A DNA stretch of 64,000 nucleotides from Spongiactinospora rosea (lineage in GTDB: Bacteria > Actinomycetota > Actinomycetes > Streptosporangiales > Streptosporangiaceae): positions 1 to 64,000 of the forward strand of contig NZ_QMEY01000015.1 of the NCBI RefSeq assembly GCF_003315795.1, read 5' to 3'. How positions within the stretch are numbered: the first letter of the stretch is position 1; each line of letters begins with the position of its first letter. The position numbers were made by a program, and so were the translations under genes. Positions 42,423 through 51,905 of this stretch are shown here, piece by piece. The notes beneath the pieces are model-generated. The model was not told the DNA's origin. It did not search any database and saw nothing but the letters and a program-made list of their open reading frames with translations.

Positions 42423-45400
42423 ATGAGAGCGTTGCTGGGAGAGGACCCGCACACGGTCGGCGGCTACTGGCTGGCCGGCCGCCTGGGGCAGGGAGGCCAG
42501 GGTGTCGTCTACGAGGCGTACGACGGTGAGGGCACTCGGGTGGCGCTCAAGCTCCTGCACGCCGACAGCGGCCGCACGCAACTGGACCGATTCGCGCGGG
42601 AGGTCGAGGCCGCGCGAAGGGTGGCCTCCTTCTGCACGGCTCGGGTGTTGAACGCCGATCTGACGGGCCCGCGGCCGTACATCGTCAGCGAGTACGTCAG
42701 CGGGCCCAGCCTGCGCACAGCCGTACGGGATGGGCGGTCGTTCGCGGGGGACGACCTGCACCGGCTGGCCACGGCGATCGCCACCGCGCTGGCCGCGGTT
42801 CACGAGGCGGGGGTGATTCACCGTGATCTGAAGCCCGACAACGTCCTGCTCGGCCCGGACGGCCCGCGGGTGATCGACTTCGGTATCGCGCGTACCGAGG
42901 AGATGTCGGTGACGTCCACCGGACTGATCGCCGGCACGCCCGCCTACATGCCACCCGAGTCGTTCAGTGGGCAGCGGGCGGGCGCGCCGGGCGACGTGTT
43001 CGCGTGGGGCGCCGTGATGCTCTTCGCCGCACGGGGAACGGACGCCTTCTCCGGGGACAGCGCCGCTGTGGTGATCCACCAGGTCCTGTCGGCCACACCC
43101 GACCTGGACGGGTTGCCGCCGGCGCTGCGCCCGTTGGTGGCGGCGGCGCTGGCCAAGGAGCCGCAGGCGCGGCCGACGGCCCGGGAGTTGCTGCTCGCCC
43201 TGGTCAGCGGGAACGGCGAGGCGACCGGGCTGTTGCGTGCGGGCAGTGAGCGGGCGCGGCAGATCGCCTCGGACGATGGCCTGGACCCGGCGCTGGGGGC
43301 GATCGCCGAGGACGCCTACACCGCGCTCCCGGAGGAGCAGCGGCGACTGGTGCCCGGGGTGTTCCTGCGGCTGCTCACCCTTGACGAGTACGACATGGAG
43401 ACGACCCGCCCGGTGCCCGTGGCCGAGCTGGAGTACGGCGGGCAGGACCTGCGGGCCATCCTCCGAGCGTTCTCCTACATGCTCTCCGAGCGTGAGGGCC
43501 AGATGGTCCTGACCCGTCCCGCCGTCCTGCGCGCGTGGCCTCGCCTGCGCGGCTGGGTGAGCGCGGAGAGACCGGGCCTGGCGGTCGTCGGGCAGCTCAG
43601 CCAGGCCGCCCGCCACTGGGACGACAACGGTCGCGGCGACGGCGACCTGCTGCGCGGCAGCCGGCTGCAGGCGGTCGAGAGCTGGGCCGTCTCCGAGCGC
43701 CGCCACGTGACGCTCACCAGGCTGGAACGGGACTTCCTCGACTCCAGTCGCCGAGCGCTGGCCCGATCCAGGAAGATGCGGCGCGGCGCGCTGGTCACGC
43801 TGGTCACGTTGCTTGTCGTCGCTCTCGCCGGCGCGGTCTCGGCCGTGTCCGCCGCGGGCGAGGCCAACAGGGAGCGGAAGCGGGCGGAGGCGCAGAAACG
43901 GCAGGCGTTGTCCCGGCAACTGGCGACGCAGAGCGTCCGGCTCGTCGGCACCGAGCCGACGGTCGGACACCTGCTCGCTGTCACCGCCTGGCGGCTCGCG
44001 CCGACCAAGGAGGCCCGCCACAGCCTCCGTAACGCGCTCGCCGGGCCCGCCGTCTTCACCAGGCCAGGCCCGGCGCTCGCGCTGGCCTTCAGCCCCGACG
44101 GCAGGGTCCTGGCGACCAACGGGGACGACGAGGGCGTCGTGACACTCCGCGACCCTGTCACACACCGTCCGACCGGCTCCCTGACCGGCCAGAAGCAGAT
44201 GGTCACCGAGGTGGCGTTCAGCAGTGACGGCCGGCTCGTCGCGGCGGCGGCGGAGGACGTGCGAATCTGGGACGCCACCACGCACGAGCAGCTCGGGAAA
44301 CCGCTCCGGGGCGGCGGCACCGTGGCGTTCAGCCCGGACGGCAGGCTCCTGGCCACCGGCGGCGACAAGGTTCGGCTGTGGGACGTGGCTACGCGCACAC
44401 AGGTCGGTGACGCGCTTCCCGGGGCCAACGCCGTCGCCTTCAGCCCGGACGGGAGGCTGCTGGCGGTCCACTCCTCCCGCGAGACCGAGGCCCAGGTCTG
44501 GGACGTGGCCTCGCGCAGGCAGGTCGCCTTGCTCGAAGCACACCTCTCCCCCTCCGGCATCAGCCACCTCGCCTTCAGCCCCGACGGGAAGCGGCTGGTC
44601 ACCAGCAGCCACGCGTTGCGCCTGTGGGACGTCGCCACGTGGCGGCCCATCGGCAAGCCGCTCATGAACAGGCAGATCGGCGGCATCCGCGTCGCGTTCA
44701 GCCCGGACGGCTCAGTCTTGGCGACCACGAGCGACGGCGGCCGGGCCCGGCTGTGGGACCTGACCACGCGCGAGGAGCTCGGTCCCAGGCTCGCCGGTCA
44801 CACGATCGGCCTGTACAGCGTGGCCTTCAGCCCCGACGGGAAATTGCTGGCCGCCGGTGGCTTCGACGGGCTGCGGCTGTGGAACCCGTTCACACACCGG
44901 CAGCTGGGAGCTCCCTTGCCCACGGCAGGCACCACCGCGCGCGCCGCGACGTTCAGCAGCGATCGGCGCAGCATCCTGACCTCCGACGCGCGGCAGGTCA
45001 GGCTCTGGGACCTCGCCTCGCGAACACCGATCTTCACCATCAGGCCGGGGCAGCCCATCAACAGGGCGGTGCGCAGCCCGGACGGGGGCACGCTGGCGAT
45101 CGGCCTGGAGTCCGAGCTGACCTGGTGGGACGTCGCCGACCGGCGCCAGGTGAGCTCGGTGCGAACCCCTCGTCACGTCATCGGGCCGGCGGCCTACAGC
45201 CCGGACGGGCGGATTCTGGCCATCGCGCTCACACCGGACTCGCAGGCCGATGCGAAGCCCGAGATATGGCTCTTCGACGCGCGCTCCCATCGCCGGATCG
45301 GCCGGATCGTCCGCCCCGAGAACATCGCGCAGCTGGTCATCAGCCCCGACGGCAGATACCTGACCGCGGTGGACATCGGGGAGAACGCCCAGCTGTGGGA

Positions 45401-45914
45401 GCTGTCCACCCAGGCCGAGGCCGGCCCGCCCATCAGCAGGGCGAAGAGCGTCGCCTTCTCCCCCGACGTCAGGACCCTGGCCGTGGCCGGCAACGCGGGA
45501 ACGCGGCTGATCGACCTGGCCTCCCGCAAGCAGCTCGGCCGGGATCTGGGTGGGCACTCCGGCGTGATCACCGCGGTGGCCTTCAGCGCCGACGGCGGCA
45601 CTCTCGCCACCGCGAGCGACGACAAGAGCGTCCGGCTGTGGGACGTGGCCACGCAGGAGCAGGTCGGCGCCGCTCTTCCTGGCCGTAGCAGGGTCTCGCA
45701 GGTGGAGTTCGGCGATGGCGTGCTGGCCACGGTGAACGATGACGACACCTTCCGGGTGTGGGGCGTGGCCGAACCCGCGGACCTGGTGGCCACCGCCTGC
45801 GCTCGCGCCGGCCGTACGCTCAGCGCCGGGGAGTGGGAGCAGTACCTGCCCGGTGAGCCCTTCCAGACGGTGTGCGTACCGTCCCGAGCCACCGGGCCTC
45901 GGCGTCGTGAGTGA
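42423..45914 (+). CDS. Ser/Thr protein kinase fused to a winged-helix linker and WD40 propeller(s)
   Basis: A 1163-residue membrane protein. The kinase domain (residues ~15-270) has GQGGQGVVYEA, Lys43 (VALKLL), HRDLKPDN with catalytic Asp135, and DFG Asp152, so it should be active. Residues ~300-445 (LFLRLLTL-like VFLRLLTLDEYD, LRAWPRLRGWVSAERPGL, LERDFLDSSR) match the segment that normally follows a STAND NTPase in WD40 proteins. One membrane helix (~456-480) is followed by a coiled coil and ~12-14 WD40-like repeats (AFSPDGRLLA, RLWDVAT) to the end. The propeller is predicted extracytoplasmic. ATG 42423 is chosen at the fold start. Confidence 0.93.
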   Translation: MRALLGEDPHTVGGYWLAGRLGQGGQGVVYEAYDGEGTRVALKLLHADSGRTQLDRFAREVEAARRVASFCTARVLNADLTGPRPYIVSEYVSGPSLRTAVRDGRSFAGDDLHRLATAIATALAAVHEAGVIHRDLKPDNVLLGPDGPRVIDFGIARTEEMSVTSTGLIAGTPAYMPPESFSGQRAGAPGDVFAWGAVMLFAARGTDAFSGDSAAVVIHQVLSATPDLDGLPPALRPLVAAALAKEPQARPTARELLLALVSGNGEATGLLRAGSERARQIASDDGLDPALGAIAEDAYTALPEEQRRLVPGVFLRLLTLDEYDMETTRPVPVAELEYGGQDLRAILRAFSYMLSEREGQMVLTRPAVLRAWPRLRGWVSAERPGLAVVGQLSQAARHWDDNGRGDGDLLRGSRLQAVESWAVSERRHVTLTRLERDFLDSSRRALARSRKMRRGALVTLVTLLVVALAGAVSAVSAAGEANRERKRAEAQKRQALSRQLATQSVRLVGTEPTVGHLLAVTAWRLAPTKEARHSLRNALAGPAVFTRPGPALALAFSPDGRVLATNGDDEGVVTLRDPVTHRPTGSLTGQKQMVTEVAFSSDGRLVAAAAEDVRIWDATTHEQLGKPLRGGGTVAFSPDGRLLATGGDKVRLWDVATRTQVGDALPGANAVAFSPDGRLLAVHSSRETEAQVWDVASRRQVALLEAHLSPSGISHLAFSPDGKRLVTSSHALRLWDVATWRPIGKPLMNRQIGGIRVAFSPDGSVLATTSDGGRARLWDLTTREELGPRLAGHTIGLYSVAFSPDGKLLAAGGFDGLRLWNPFTHRQLGAPLPTAGTTARAATFSSDRRSILTSDARQVRLWDLASRTPIFTIRPGQPINRAVRSPDGGTLAIGLESELTWWDVADRRQVSSVRTPRHVIGPAAYSPDGRILAIALTPDSQADAKPEIWLFDARSHRRIGRIVRPENIAQLVISPDGRYLTAVDIGENAQLWELSTQAEAGPPISRAKSVAFSPDVRTLAVAGNAGTRLIDLASRKQLGRDLGGHSGVITAVAFSADGGTLATASDDKSVRLWDVATQEQVGAALPGRSRVSQVEFGDGVLATVNDDDTFRVWGVAEPADLVATACARAGRTLSAGEWEQYLPGEPFQTVCVPSRATGPRRRE

Positions 45915-46149
45915 TTTCCATGGTGGCTGCGGGAAGGCTAAGGCCAGGCGACCTTGATGCGGTGTGGGCTCGCCCCCGGTCGAGGCGGGCCCGCCTCGTG
46001 CCGTGTCGCTGCTGGACGAGATCACCACACGCCTCGTAGCAGCCACCGAACACGCCGAGCGCCTGCGCACCCACCGTTGCCGGTGACAGACCGGCCGAGG
46101 AGCCGAGGAACTGTCCACCGCCGGCACGAAACCGCCAGAGGGCGTCTCC
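45915..46149. other. Gap without a gene
   Basis: No convincing reading frame or terminator-like hairpin is seen in these 235 bases between the kinase stop and the converging histidine-kinase stop. Confidence 0.5.
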
Positions 46150-47385
46150 TCACGTCACGCCGGAGTCGGCAGGTGCCCGAGGATCCGGTGTGGCGGCGTT
46201 CCGTGTGGCGGAGGCGGGGAGGCTGGCGGTGACCGTGAAGCCTCCCTCGCCGTCGTCTCCCGCGCTGAAGGTGCCGCCGAGCAGGGTCACCCGGCGGTCG
46301 AGCCCGGTAAGGCCCATCCCGGAGCCGGCGCTGGTCAGCGTGGGATCGACGCTCCGCCGGGGCGGCGCGTTGCGCACCTCGACGTCGGCCCGGTCGCCGG
46401 GGTAGGAGATGGCGACCGTGACCGGTGCTCCAGGAGCGTGCTTGCGGGCGTTGGTCAGCGACTCCTGCACCACCCGGTAGACCGCCCGGGCCACGACTGC
46501 GGGCACCGTATCGGGGTCGCCCTCGACGTGCAGGGCCGCATGGTCGGCCGCCGCCAGTGCGGCGAGGTCGCCGCCGGTGTCGTTCTGGGGACGCTCGGCG
46601 GGCGCGGGCCGGGCCCCTGTGGTGACCACGTGCATGAGATCACGCAGCTCGGTGAGGGTACGCGTGCCGGCTCGCCGGATCTGCTCGGCCGCCGCGCGGG
46701 CGTCGTCGTCGCGGGTGGTGACGCGGAGGGCGTCGGCATGCAGCACGATCTCCGTGACGTGGTGGGTGACGATGTCGTGCAGGTCGGCGGCCAGGCGCTG
46801 CCGTTCGGCGGTCTCGGCCCGCTCGGCGAGCAGGCGGCGTTCGGAGTCGGCCAGCTCGGCCCGCTTGCGCAGCGATCGCACCAGCTCGTACCGGGCCCTC
46901 AGGTACAGGGCGCCCAGCGCGGGCAGGGCGGTGGACGACAGCGCTTCGTACAGGTTTCCCCACGAGGGAGACCAGATCGGGATGGCCGGCAGCGCCAGGA
47001 CGGCGGCGAAGGCGAACGCCTGAGGCCAGGGCAGCAGGGTCACCAGGAATGACACCACGACCGAGGTTGCCACGGGTGTCGTGATCGGGTCGATCTGCGC
47101 TGCCACCGCATCCGGCGTCAGGCCGGCCCCGAGAGCGAGCACCGTCGTGACCACGACGGCCAGTCCCCCTACCGTCCGCGGGAGGCGGACGATCAGCGGC
47201 AAGGACGCGTCGAGCAGGAGGTTCAGGGCGAGCTCGGCGAGCGAGCCAGGGCCGCGGTCGTCCCCGCTCGTGGTGTACAGGACGATCTGAACGATGACGA
47301 GCAGCGTGGCCGCGCCGATGGCGACCATGAGCATTATTCTTCGATCGCGGACGATGAGTTCCGGCCAACGGGACAGTGTGTGCAC
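46150..47385 (-). CDS. Sensor histidine kinase (HisKA_3 type)
   Basis: A ~411-residue kinase starting at GTG 47385 (VHTLSRWPELIVRDRR), with GAGG upstream. Five or so membrane helices occupy residues ~15-150 (MLMVAIGAATLLVIVQIVLY among them). The phospho-acceptor helix has LAADLHDIVTHHVTEIVLHA. The ATPase domain shows RVVQESLTNARKHAPG and GMGLTGLDRRVTLLGG. It is encoded behind its response regulator on the minus strand with a 64-bp gap. The long frame upstream overlaps the regulator gene and is rejected. Confidence 0.93.
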   Translation of the reverse strand: MHTLSRWPELIVRDRRIMLMVAIGAATLLVIVQIVLYTTSGDDRGPGSLAELALNLLLDASLPLIVRLPRTVGGLAVVVTTVLALGAGLTPDAVAAQIDPITTPVATSVVVSFLVTLLPWPQAFAFAAVLALPAIPIWSPSWGNLYEALSSTALPALGALYLRARYELVRSLRKRAELADSERRLLAERAETAERQRLAADLHDIVTHHVTEIVLHADALRVTTRDDDARAAAEQIRRAGTRTLTELRDLMHVVTTGARPAPAERPQNDTGGDLAALAAADHAALHVEGDPDTVPAVVARAVYRVVQESLTNARKHAPGAPVTVAISYPGDRADVEVRNAPPRRSVDPTLTSAGSGMGLTGLDRRVTLLGGTFSAGDDGEGGFTVTASLPASATRNAATPDPRAPADSGVT

Positions 47386-47449
47386 AGCGGGTACCTCGGA
47401 AGGCCGCCGTGGTGTCGCCCGTGGCGGCCGGGTTGTCGCGGGTCCGTGT

Positions 47450-48124
47450 TCAGCCGGGCTCGTCAAGGAGTCCGGCCTGGTGGGCGAGCAGGGCCGCCTG
47501 CGTTCGGTGGGTGAGCTCGAGCTTGACCAGGAGGCGGGAGACATAGCTGCGGACGGTCGTCTCCGACAGGAACAGCCGCCGGGCGATCTCGGGATTGGTG
47601 AGCCCTTCACCGAGGCAGGCCAGCACCTCGCATTCACGCTCGGCCAGCGTGGCCACCCGCGACCGGGCGGCGTCGCGCCGCTCGTCGCCTCTGGAGGACT
47701 GAGCGATCAGTCTGCGCGCCGCGCTCGGTGACATCACGACGTTCCCGTCGGCGGCGACCTTGACCAGGTTGAGCAGCTCCTCGGCCGGGGTGGCCTTCAC
47801 CAGGAAGCCCGCGGCTCCGGCCTCCAGGGCGCCGAGCACGTGCTCGTCGGAGTCGAACGTCGTGAGCGTGATGACCGCGGGCGGCGCGGCCAGCGCGGTG
47901 ATCTCCCTCGTCGCGGTGATCCCGTCCACGCCCGGCATCCTGAGGTCCATCAGTACCACGTCGGGCTGGTTGCGCAGGACCTCCTCGACCGCTTCTGCCC
48001 CATCCCGTGCCTCGCCGACCACTTCGATCTCCGTGCTGGAGCCGAGGATGGCCTTGAGATGCCGGCGGACCATCGGGTCGTCGTCGGCCAGCAGAATCCT
48101 GATCACGTCTGCTGAGTCTGCCAT
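47450..48124 (-). CDS. NarL/LuxR-type response regulator
   Basis: A 224-residue regulator. The receiver has the acidic triad in LLADDDPMVRR and Asp60 (VVLMDLRMPGVDG), with TLTTFDSDEH and LVKATPAEE as switch residues. The LuxR HTH is at the C-terminus (LAERECEVLACLGEGLTN, ETTVRSYVSRLLVKLEL). It pairs with the kinase encoded just downstream. It lies next to a secreted carboxylesterase but is separated from it by a strong hairpin, so the esterase is not in the same transcript. Confidence 0.95.
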   Translation of the reverse strand: MADSADVIRILLADDDPMVRRHLKAILGSSTEIEVVGEARDGAEAVEEVLRNQPDVVLMDLRMPGVDGITATREITALAAPPAVITLTTFDSDEHVLGALEAGAAGFLVKATPAEELLNLVKVAADGNVVMSPSAARRLIAQSSRGDERRDAARSRVATLAERECEVLACLGEGLTNPEIARRLFLSETTVRSYVSRLLVKLELTHRTQAALLAHQAGLLDEPG

Positions 48125-48139
48125 TCGCCGTCACGCGCC

Positions 48140-48173
48140 ATGGTGCCCGGCCCGGGTCTGGGCCGGGCACCAT
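48140..48173 (-). terminator. Terminator hairpin between esterase and response-regulator genes
   Basis: ATGGTGCCCGGCCC (48140-48153) and GGGCCGGGCACCAT (48160-48173) form a perfect 14-bp stem with a 6-base loop, 9 bp past the esterase stop on the minus strand. No T-run, but its position fits a terminator isolating the two-component operon. Confidence 0.75.
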
Positions 48174-48181
48174 CGCGGTGA

Positions 48182-49831
48182 TCAGTTGGAAAGTCCGCGC
48201 CAGAAGGCGCATCGGTGCTCGTCGCCGAGGTCGATCGGGCCGATGCCGCCCTGGCTCGTGGGTTTCAGGCTGAGCACGGTCTGGCCGGAGGGTGTGAAGG
48301 CGTGCCATGCGGGTGCGCCGACGGCCTGGGGCCTGCCGATGTGCGCGAAGGACGTCCAGTAGCCGATCATCTGCCGCGCCAGCCGCCACTGCTCGGATGT
48401 GAGTCCGTCCCATGCCTCGCCGTCCAGGTCGAACAGGTAGGGCAGGTCGCTGGCGTGTTGGGCGCCCAGCGGAAAGTCGGAGGGAATGCCGGCGATGTTC
48501 GGGGCCTTGGCGTCGGCGAACTCATAGGCGTACACCGTGGTGCGGGCGGCCATTGCCTCGTTGCCTTCCAGGGTCGGGCAGGCCCATGCGCGGTCACTGC
48601 TCACCGTCGCCCAGGCCAGGCCGGGCGAGGAGAAGGCCTTCAGCGGATATTCCCGCATCACTTTGCCGGCCTGCTCGCCGAACGCGTTCTTCATCAGAGC
48701 CGGGTAGTTCTCGGCGGTCACCGGGATCCCAGCCTGTGCCGTGCCGGCGACGAAGCCGTTGCTCTCGCTCCTGGTGGCGCCGGAGATCACCGGCACGCGC
48801 AGGAATTTGCCCGTGCGCAGTGCCTGCGCCGGGTCCAGCGGCAGCAACGGCGTGCCGTGGGCGAGGGAGGCGCCGAACGTTTCGTTGATCTTCATCAGCT
48901 CAGAGACCGGCTTGGAGCGCAGGCACTCCAGCTCCTCGCCCGCCGCGCAGCCGAGCTGCTTGGCCGCGGCCAGACCGATGTCCCGGCTGGTCTTCAGCGA
49001 GGCGTATGGCGTGAACGGCGGCGTGTCAGGAACCGGGGCGTAGGTGCCGGCCGGCCAGTTGAGCGTGCACGTCCCCGACTGCATGACGGCCTTGTCGATC
49101 AGGCCGCGCGTGGCCGGAGAGGTCAGCAGCGCGCAGGTGCTCATCCCGCCGGCGGACTGGCCGATCAGCGTCACGTTGCCAGGGTCGCCGCCGAAGGCCG
49201 CGGCGTTGCGCCGCACCCATCGTAGGGCTTCGAGCTGGTCGGCCAGCCCGAAGGTACCCGAGCCGGGCAGCCCCGGCAGCGCGAGGTAGCCGAACGCCCC
49301 GAGCCGGTAGTTGGGCGTCACCACGATCACCTCGCCCTGGCCGGCCATCCGCCGGGCGTTGTACATGCTGCCGGAGCCGTCGAGGAAGCCGCCGCCGTGC
49401 AGCCACACCATCACCGGCAGCGGCTTTCGAGACGCCTTGGCCGGCGTGGTGACGTTGAGGAACAGGCAGTCCTCCCCGCCGAGTTGCTTACCCTTATCCG
49501 CCTGCGGGCATTGCCGGCCGGGCTTGGTGGCGTCGGCCACCCCCCGCCACGGCGCGACCCGCACCGGCTCCTTCCACCGAAGCCTCCCCAGCGGCGGCTG
49601 CGCGAAGCGGATCCCCGAGTACGTCCTGACGGTACCGTCGTCCACTCCCCGTATCCGGCCCGAGTCCAGCTTCACGATCGACGGGCGCGGCTTCGGCGCC
49701 GTGGGTGGCTGCGCCGCGGCCTGTGTGACGCACGCGGTCATGGCAAGGCAGCCGCCGGTGACCAGAGCGAGTAGCCGCCGCATCGACGGGCTCGCCATTG
49801 ACGTGGCAAAACGCGATCTTTTTGCGCTCAT
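48182..49831 (-). CDS. Secreted type-B carboxylesterase
   Basis: A 549-residue carboxylesterase/cholinesterase-fold enzyme. The N-terminus is a signal sequence (MRRLLALVTGGCLAMTACVT); starts at 49831, 49798 or 49783 are all possible. Family landmarks are EDCLFLNVTTP, VMVWLHGGGFLDGSGS (oxyanion hole), the nucleophile motif TLIGQSAGGMSTCALL, and FGLADQLEALRWVRRN. It should cleave carboxyl esters outside the cytoplasm; substrate unknown. It is a single transcription unit ended by the hairpin at 48140-48173. Confidence 0.93.
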   Translation of the reverse strand: MSAKRSRFATSMASPSMRRLLALVTGGCLAMTACVTQAAAQPPTAPKPRPSIVKLDSGRIRGVDDGTVRTYSGIRFAQPPLGRLRWKEPVRVAPWRGVADATKPGRQCPQADKGKQLGGEDCLFLNVTTPAKASRKPLPVMVWLHGGGFLDGSGSMYNARRMAGQGEVIVVTPNYRLGAFGYLALPGLPGSGTFGLADQLEALRWVRRNAAAFGGDPGNVTLIGQSAGGMSTCALLTSPATRGLIDKAVMQSGTCTLNWPAGTYAPVPDTPPFTPYASLKTSRDIGLAAAKQLGCAAGEELECLRSKPVSELMKINETFGASLAHGTPLLPLDPAQALRTGKFLRVPVISGATRSESNGFVAGTAQAGIPVTAENYPALMKNAFGEQAGKVMREYPLKAFSSPGLAWATVSSDRAWACPTLEGNEAMAARTTVYAYEFADAKAPNIAGIPSDFPLGAQHASDLPYLFDLDGEAWDGLTSEQWRLARQMIGYWTSFAHIGRPQAVGAPAWHAFTPSGQTVLSLKPTSQGGIGPIDLGDEHRCAFWRGLSN

Positions 49832-49993
49832 GCGGCCAGTCTCGCCTCAGCCCGGGGCTCGCCGTGACGTGCGGACGTTGCGGCTTGGCGATCGGTTGTT
49901 GCGAATCGGCGTGACCAAGGATCCGGCAGCCGGTCAACGGGTACGCGGTCATCGTCCGCAGGTCAGGCCCTGCGTAGCGCCCCGGTGGGTTGC

Positions 49994-50290
49994 ATGACCA
50001 AGGGCGGCGCCATCGAATACGTGCACTGGGCCACCAGGACGGCCCGGCTGTTGCCCCGCCTGCCGACCGGTCGCACCTGCGGGCCGGTGTTCCTGGCCGA
50101 CCGGCGCGCTCCTCCCTCCGGCCGCCGCGCGTCGGCATCCGGCGACGTCTGGCCCGTCACCGGGCGGGGCCGCCTGTCCTGCCCACGCGCCGAATACCAG
50201 TTCAAGACCGCCTCGGCCGAGCCCGAGCCACACCGCCAGGGGTGGACCTTGCATCAGCTGCGTCATTCGGCGCTCCAGCATCGCCACCAG
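49994..50290 (+). pseudogene. Site-specific integrase fragment
   Basis: The frame reads TKGGAIEYVHWATRTARLL, GPVFLADRRAPPSGRR and GWTLHQLRHSALQH, the catalytic-domain block of an actinobacterial tyrosine integrase with the HxxR box. The N-terminal domain is lacking and after SALQH the sequence no longer matches, so the second His and nucleophilic Tyr are lost. It is a third recombinase scar in the window, of a different subtype from the 41.3-kb one. Confidence 0.75.
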
Positions 50291-50332
50291 CACTTTGCCG
50301 ACCCCACCCAGTGGCGCCGCCCTCGCTGACCC

Positions 50333-50983
50333 TCACCGCACCATGGCGACCGACGGTCCTGGTTCAGTTGTGGCATACCGGGCGGCGATGGTGCGGACGG
50401 CCTCGTCCACTACCTGAGCGACGCGTTCGGCGCTCACCTCCCAGCCCGGCACAAGGAGTGCCGGCCAGAAGACGTAGTTGGAGATCATGCCCAGGAACTG
50501 GGTGGCCGCGAGGTCCACGTCCTCGACCCGCACCGTTCCCGCCTCGTGCTCGGCCAGGAGGTAGCCGCGTACGGACTCGAAGTAGGGCATCTTCCCGTGC
50601 GAGAACTGCGCATGGGCCAGCTCAGGGAACCGCGGCAGCTCGGCGATGACGATCCTGAACAGATCGGTCATCTGGGGGCGGCCTAGCAGCTCGGCGTAGC
50701 GGCGGCCGATGATGCCGAGCCCGTCGACGATGTTGCCCGCCGGCGGAGGATCCTCCTCGTCGGCGGTTGCCCAGGACTCGGTGACGATGGCGTCGAACAG
50801 GGCGGCCTTGCTCGGAAACTGCTTGAACAAGGTGGCCCGCGATACGCCCGAACGCTCTGCGATCCGCGCCAGCGACGTCCGGTCGTAGCCCAACTCGAGG
50901 AACAGTGCGGTGGCGGCCGACACGATCAGCGCGCGCTTCTCCTGGGCGACGCGCTGGTGATACGTCGTCACGACCTTGCTCAT
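50333..50983 (-). CDS. TetR-family regulator
   Basis: A 216-residue TetR protein. The HTH lies at residues ~15-60 (RALIVSAATALFLELGYDRTSLARIAERSG split by the turn, then RATLFKQFPSKAALFDAI). The C-terminal domain has GYLLAEHEAGTVRVEDVDLAATQFLG, typical of TetR_C groups regulating efflux or SDR genes. It is divergent from an SDR-DUF385 operon, and GGTGAGT-type dyads lie in between. It probably represses that operon. Confidence 0.93.
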   Translation of the reverse strand: MSKVVTTYHQRVAQEKRALIVSAATALFLELGYDRTSLARIAERSGVSRATLFKQFPSKAALFDAIVTESWATADEEDPPPAGNIVDGLGIIGRRYAELLGRPQMTDLFRIVIAELPRFPELAHAQFSHGKMPYFESVRGYLLAEHEAGTVRVEDVDLAATQFLGMISNYVFWPALLVPGWEVSAERVAQVVDEAVRTIAARYATTEPGPSVAMVR

Positions 50984-50998
50984 GGGTCGAGCATACGA

Positions 50999-51065
50999 GG
51001 TGAGTGGCTTGACTCGCCACTGCTGCCGATCTAGTGTCCAGGATGGTGAGTCGCCCGGCTCACCA
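50999..51065. promoter_or_regulatory. Two GGTGAGT-based inverted repeats
   Basis: GGTGAGT (50999-51005)/ACTCGCC (51012-51018) and TGGTGAG (51044-51050)/CTCACCA (51059-51065) share one half-site consensus. They lie between the divergent TetR and SDR genes and are probable operators of that TetR. Confidence 0.65.
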
Positions 51066-51125
51066 CTGGCCGCCGGTCATCACTGGTGATCCCGGTCATT
51101 CATCCGCCTACCCAAGGAACATCTG

Positions 51126-51905
51126 ATGCCCCGCTTCGACAACCAGACCGTGCTCGTGACCGGTGGGACCGGCGGTCAGGGCTCGAGCCACGTACGCGCC
51201 TTTCACGCGGAAGGAGCGAACGTGGTGATCGGCGACATCGACGCCGAACGCGGCGCCGCTCTCGCCGCCGAGCTCGGGACCCGCGCTCGCTTCACCCGCC
51301 TCGATGTCACCGACGAGAGCTCGTGGTCCGCTGCTGTGCTGGCCGCCGAGAGCGCCTTCGGCGCCCTGAACGTGCTCGTCAACAACGCGGGCGTGCAGAA
51401 CCCGCCGGCGACGATCGAAGACACGGACCAGGCCACGTGGTCGCGCATCCTCGACATCAACCTCACCGGGACCTTCCTCGGCATCAAGGTCGCCGCCCCC
51501 GCTCTGCGCCGCGCGGCAGGGGGAGCCATTGTCAACATCGCCTCGATCATGGCCCTGGGCGGCACGGCGCACTACGCGCCGTACGTGGCCGGCAAGTGGG
51601 CCGTGCGAGGTCTCACCCGAACGGCAGCACTTGAGCTCGGCCGCGACCATATCCGGGTCAACACCATCCACCCCGGCGTGATCGCGACCCCCTTCATCTA
51701 CGAACCAGCAGCCGGCGCCACCGCGCCGATCGCCGACTTCTACTCACCCGAGCCGTTCGCCATCCCCCGGCTCGGGGAGCCGGCCGACGTCACCCGGCTT
51801 CTGCTGTTCCTCACCTCATCGGACGCGTCGTTCATCACGGGGTCGGAGTACGTCATCGACGGTGGACTCCTCCTCGGCCCCGCGCTTCAGACCGAGACCG
51901 CATGA
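51126..51905 (+). CDS. Short-chain dehydrogenase/reductase
   Basis: A 259-residue classical SDR. The NAD(P) motif TGGTGGQG is at residues ~13-20, NNAG at ~87-90 (LVNNAGVQ), the catalytic Ser in IVNIASIMAL and Tyr-x3-Lys in YAPYVAGKWAV (~153-157). The C-terminal FITGSEYVIDGG is typical. Position NTIHPGVIATPF is the expected PG motif. It is co-transcribed with a DUF385 protein (ATGA overlap), suggesting consecutive redox steps. Substrate unknown. Controlled by the divergent TetR. Confidence 0.95.
   Translation: MPRFDNQTVLVTGGTGGQGSSHVRAFHAEGANVVIGDIDAERGAALAAELGTRARFTRLDVTDESSWSAAVLAAESAFGALNVLVNNAGVQNPPATIEDTDQATWSRILDINLTGTFLGIKVAAPALRRAAGGAIVNIASIMALGGTAHYAPYVAGKWAVRGLTRTAALELGRDHIRVNTIHPGVIATPFIYEPAAGATAPIADFYSPEPFAIPRLGEPADVTRLLLFLTSSDASFITGSEYVIDGGLLLGPALQTETA

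Noticed and set aside
42318..46127. Two long minus-strand frames opposite the kinase-WD40 gene
   Set aside because: They mirror the WD40 repeat periodicity of the + strand gene and show no independent start signals or domains.
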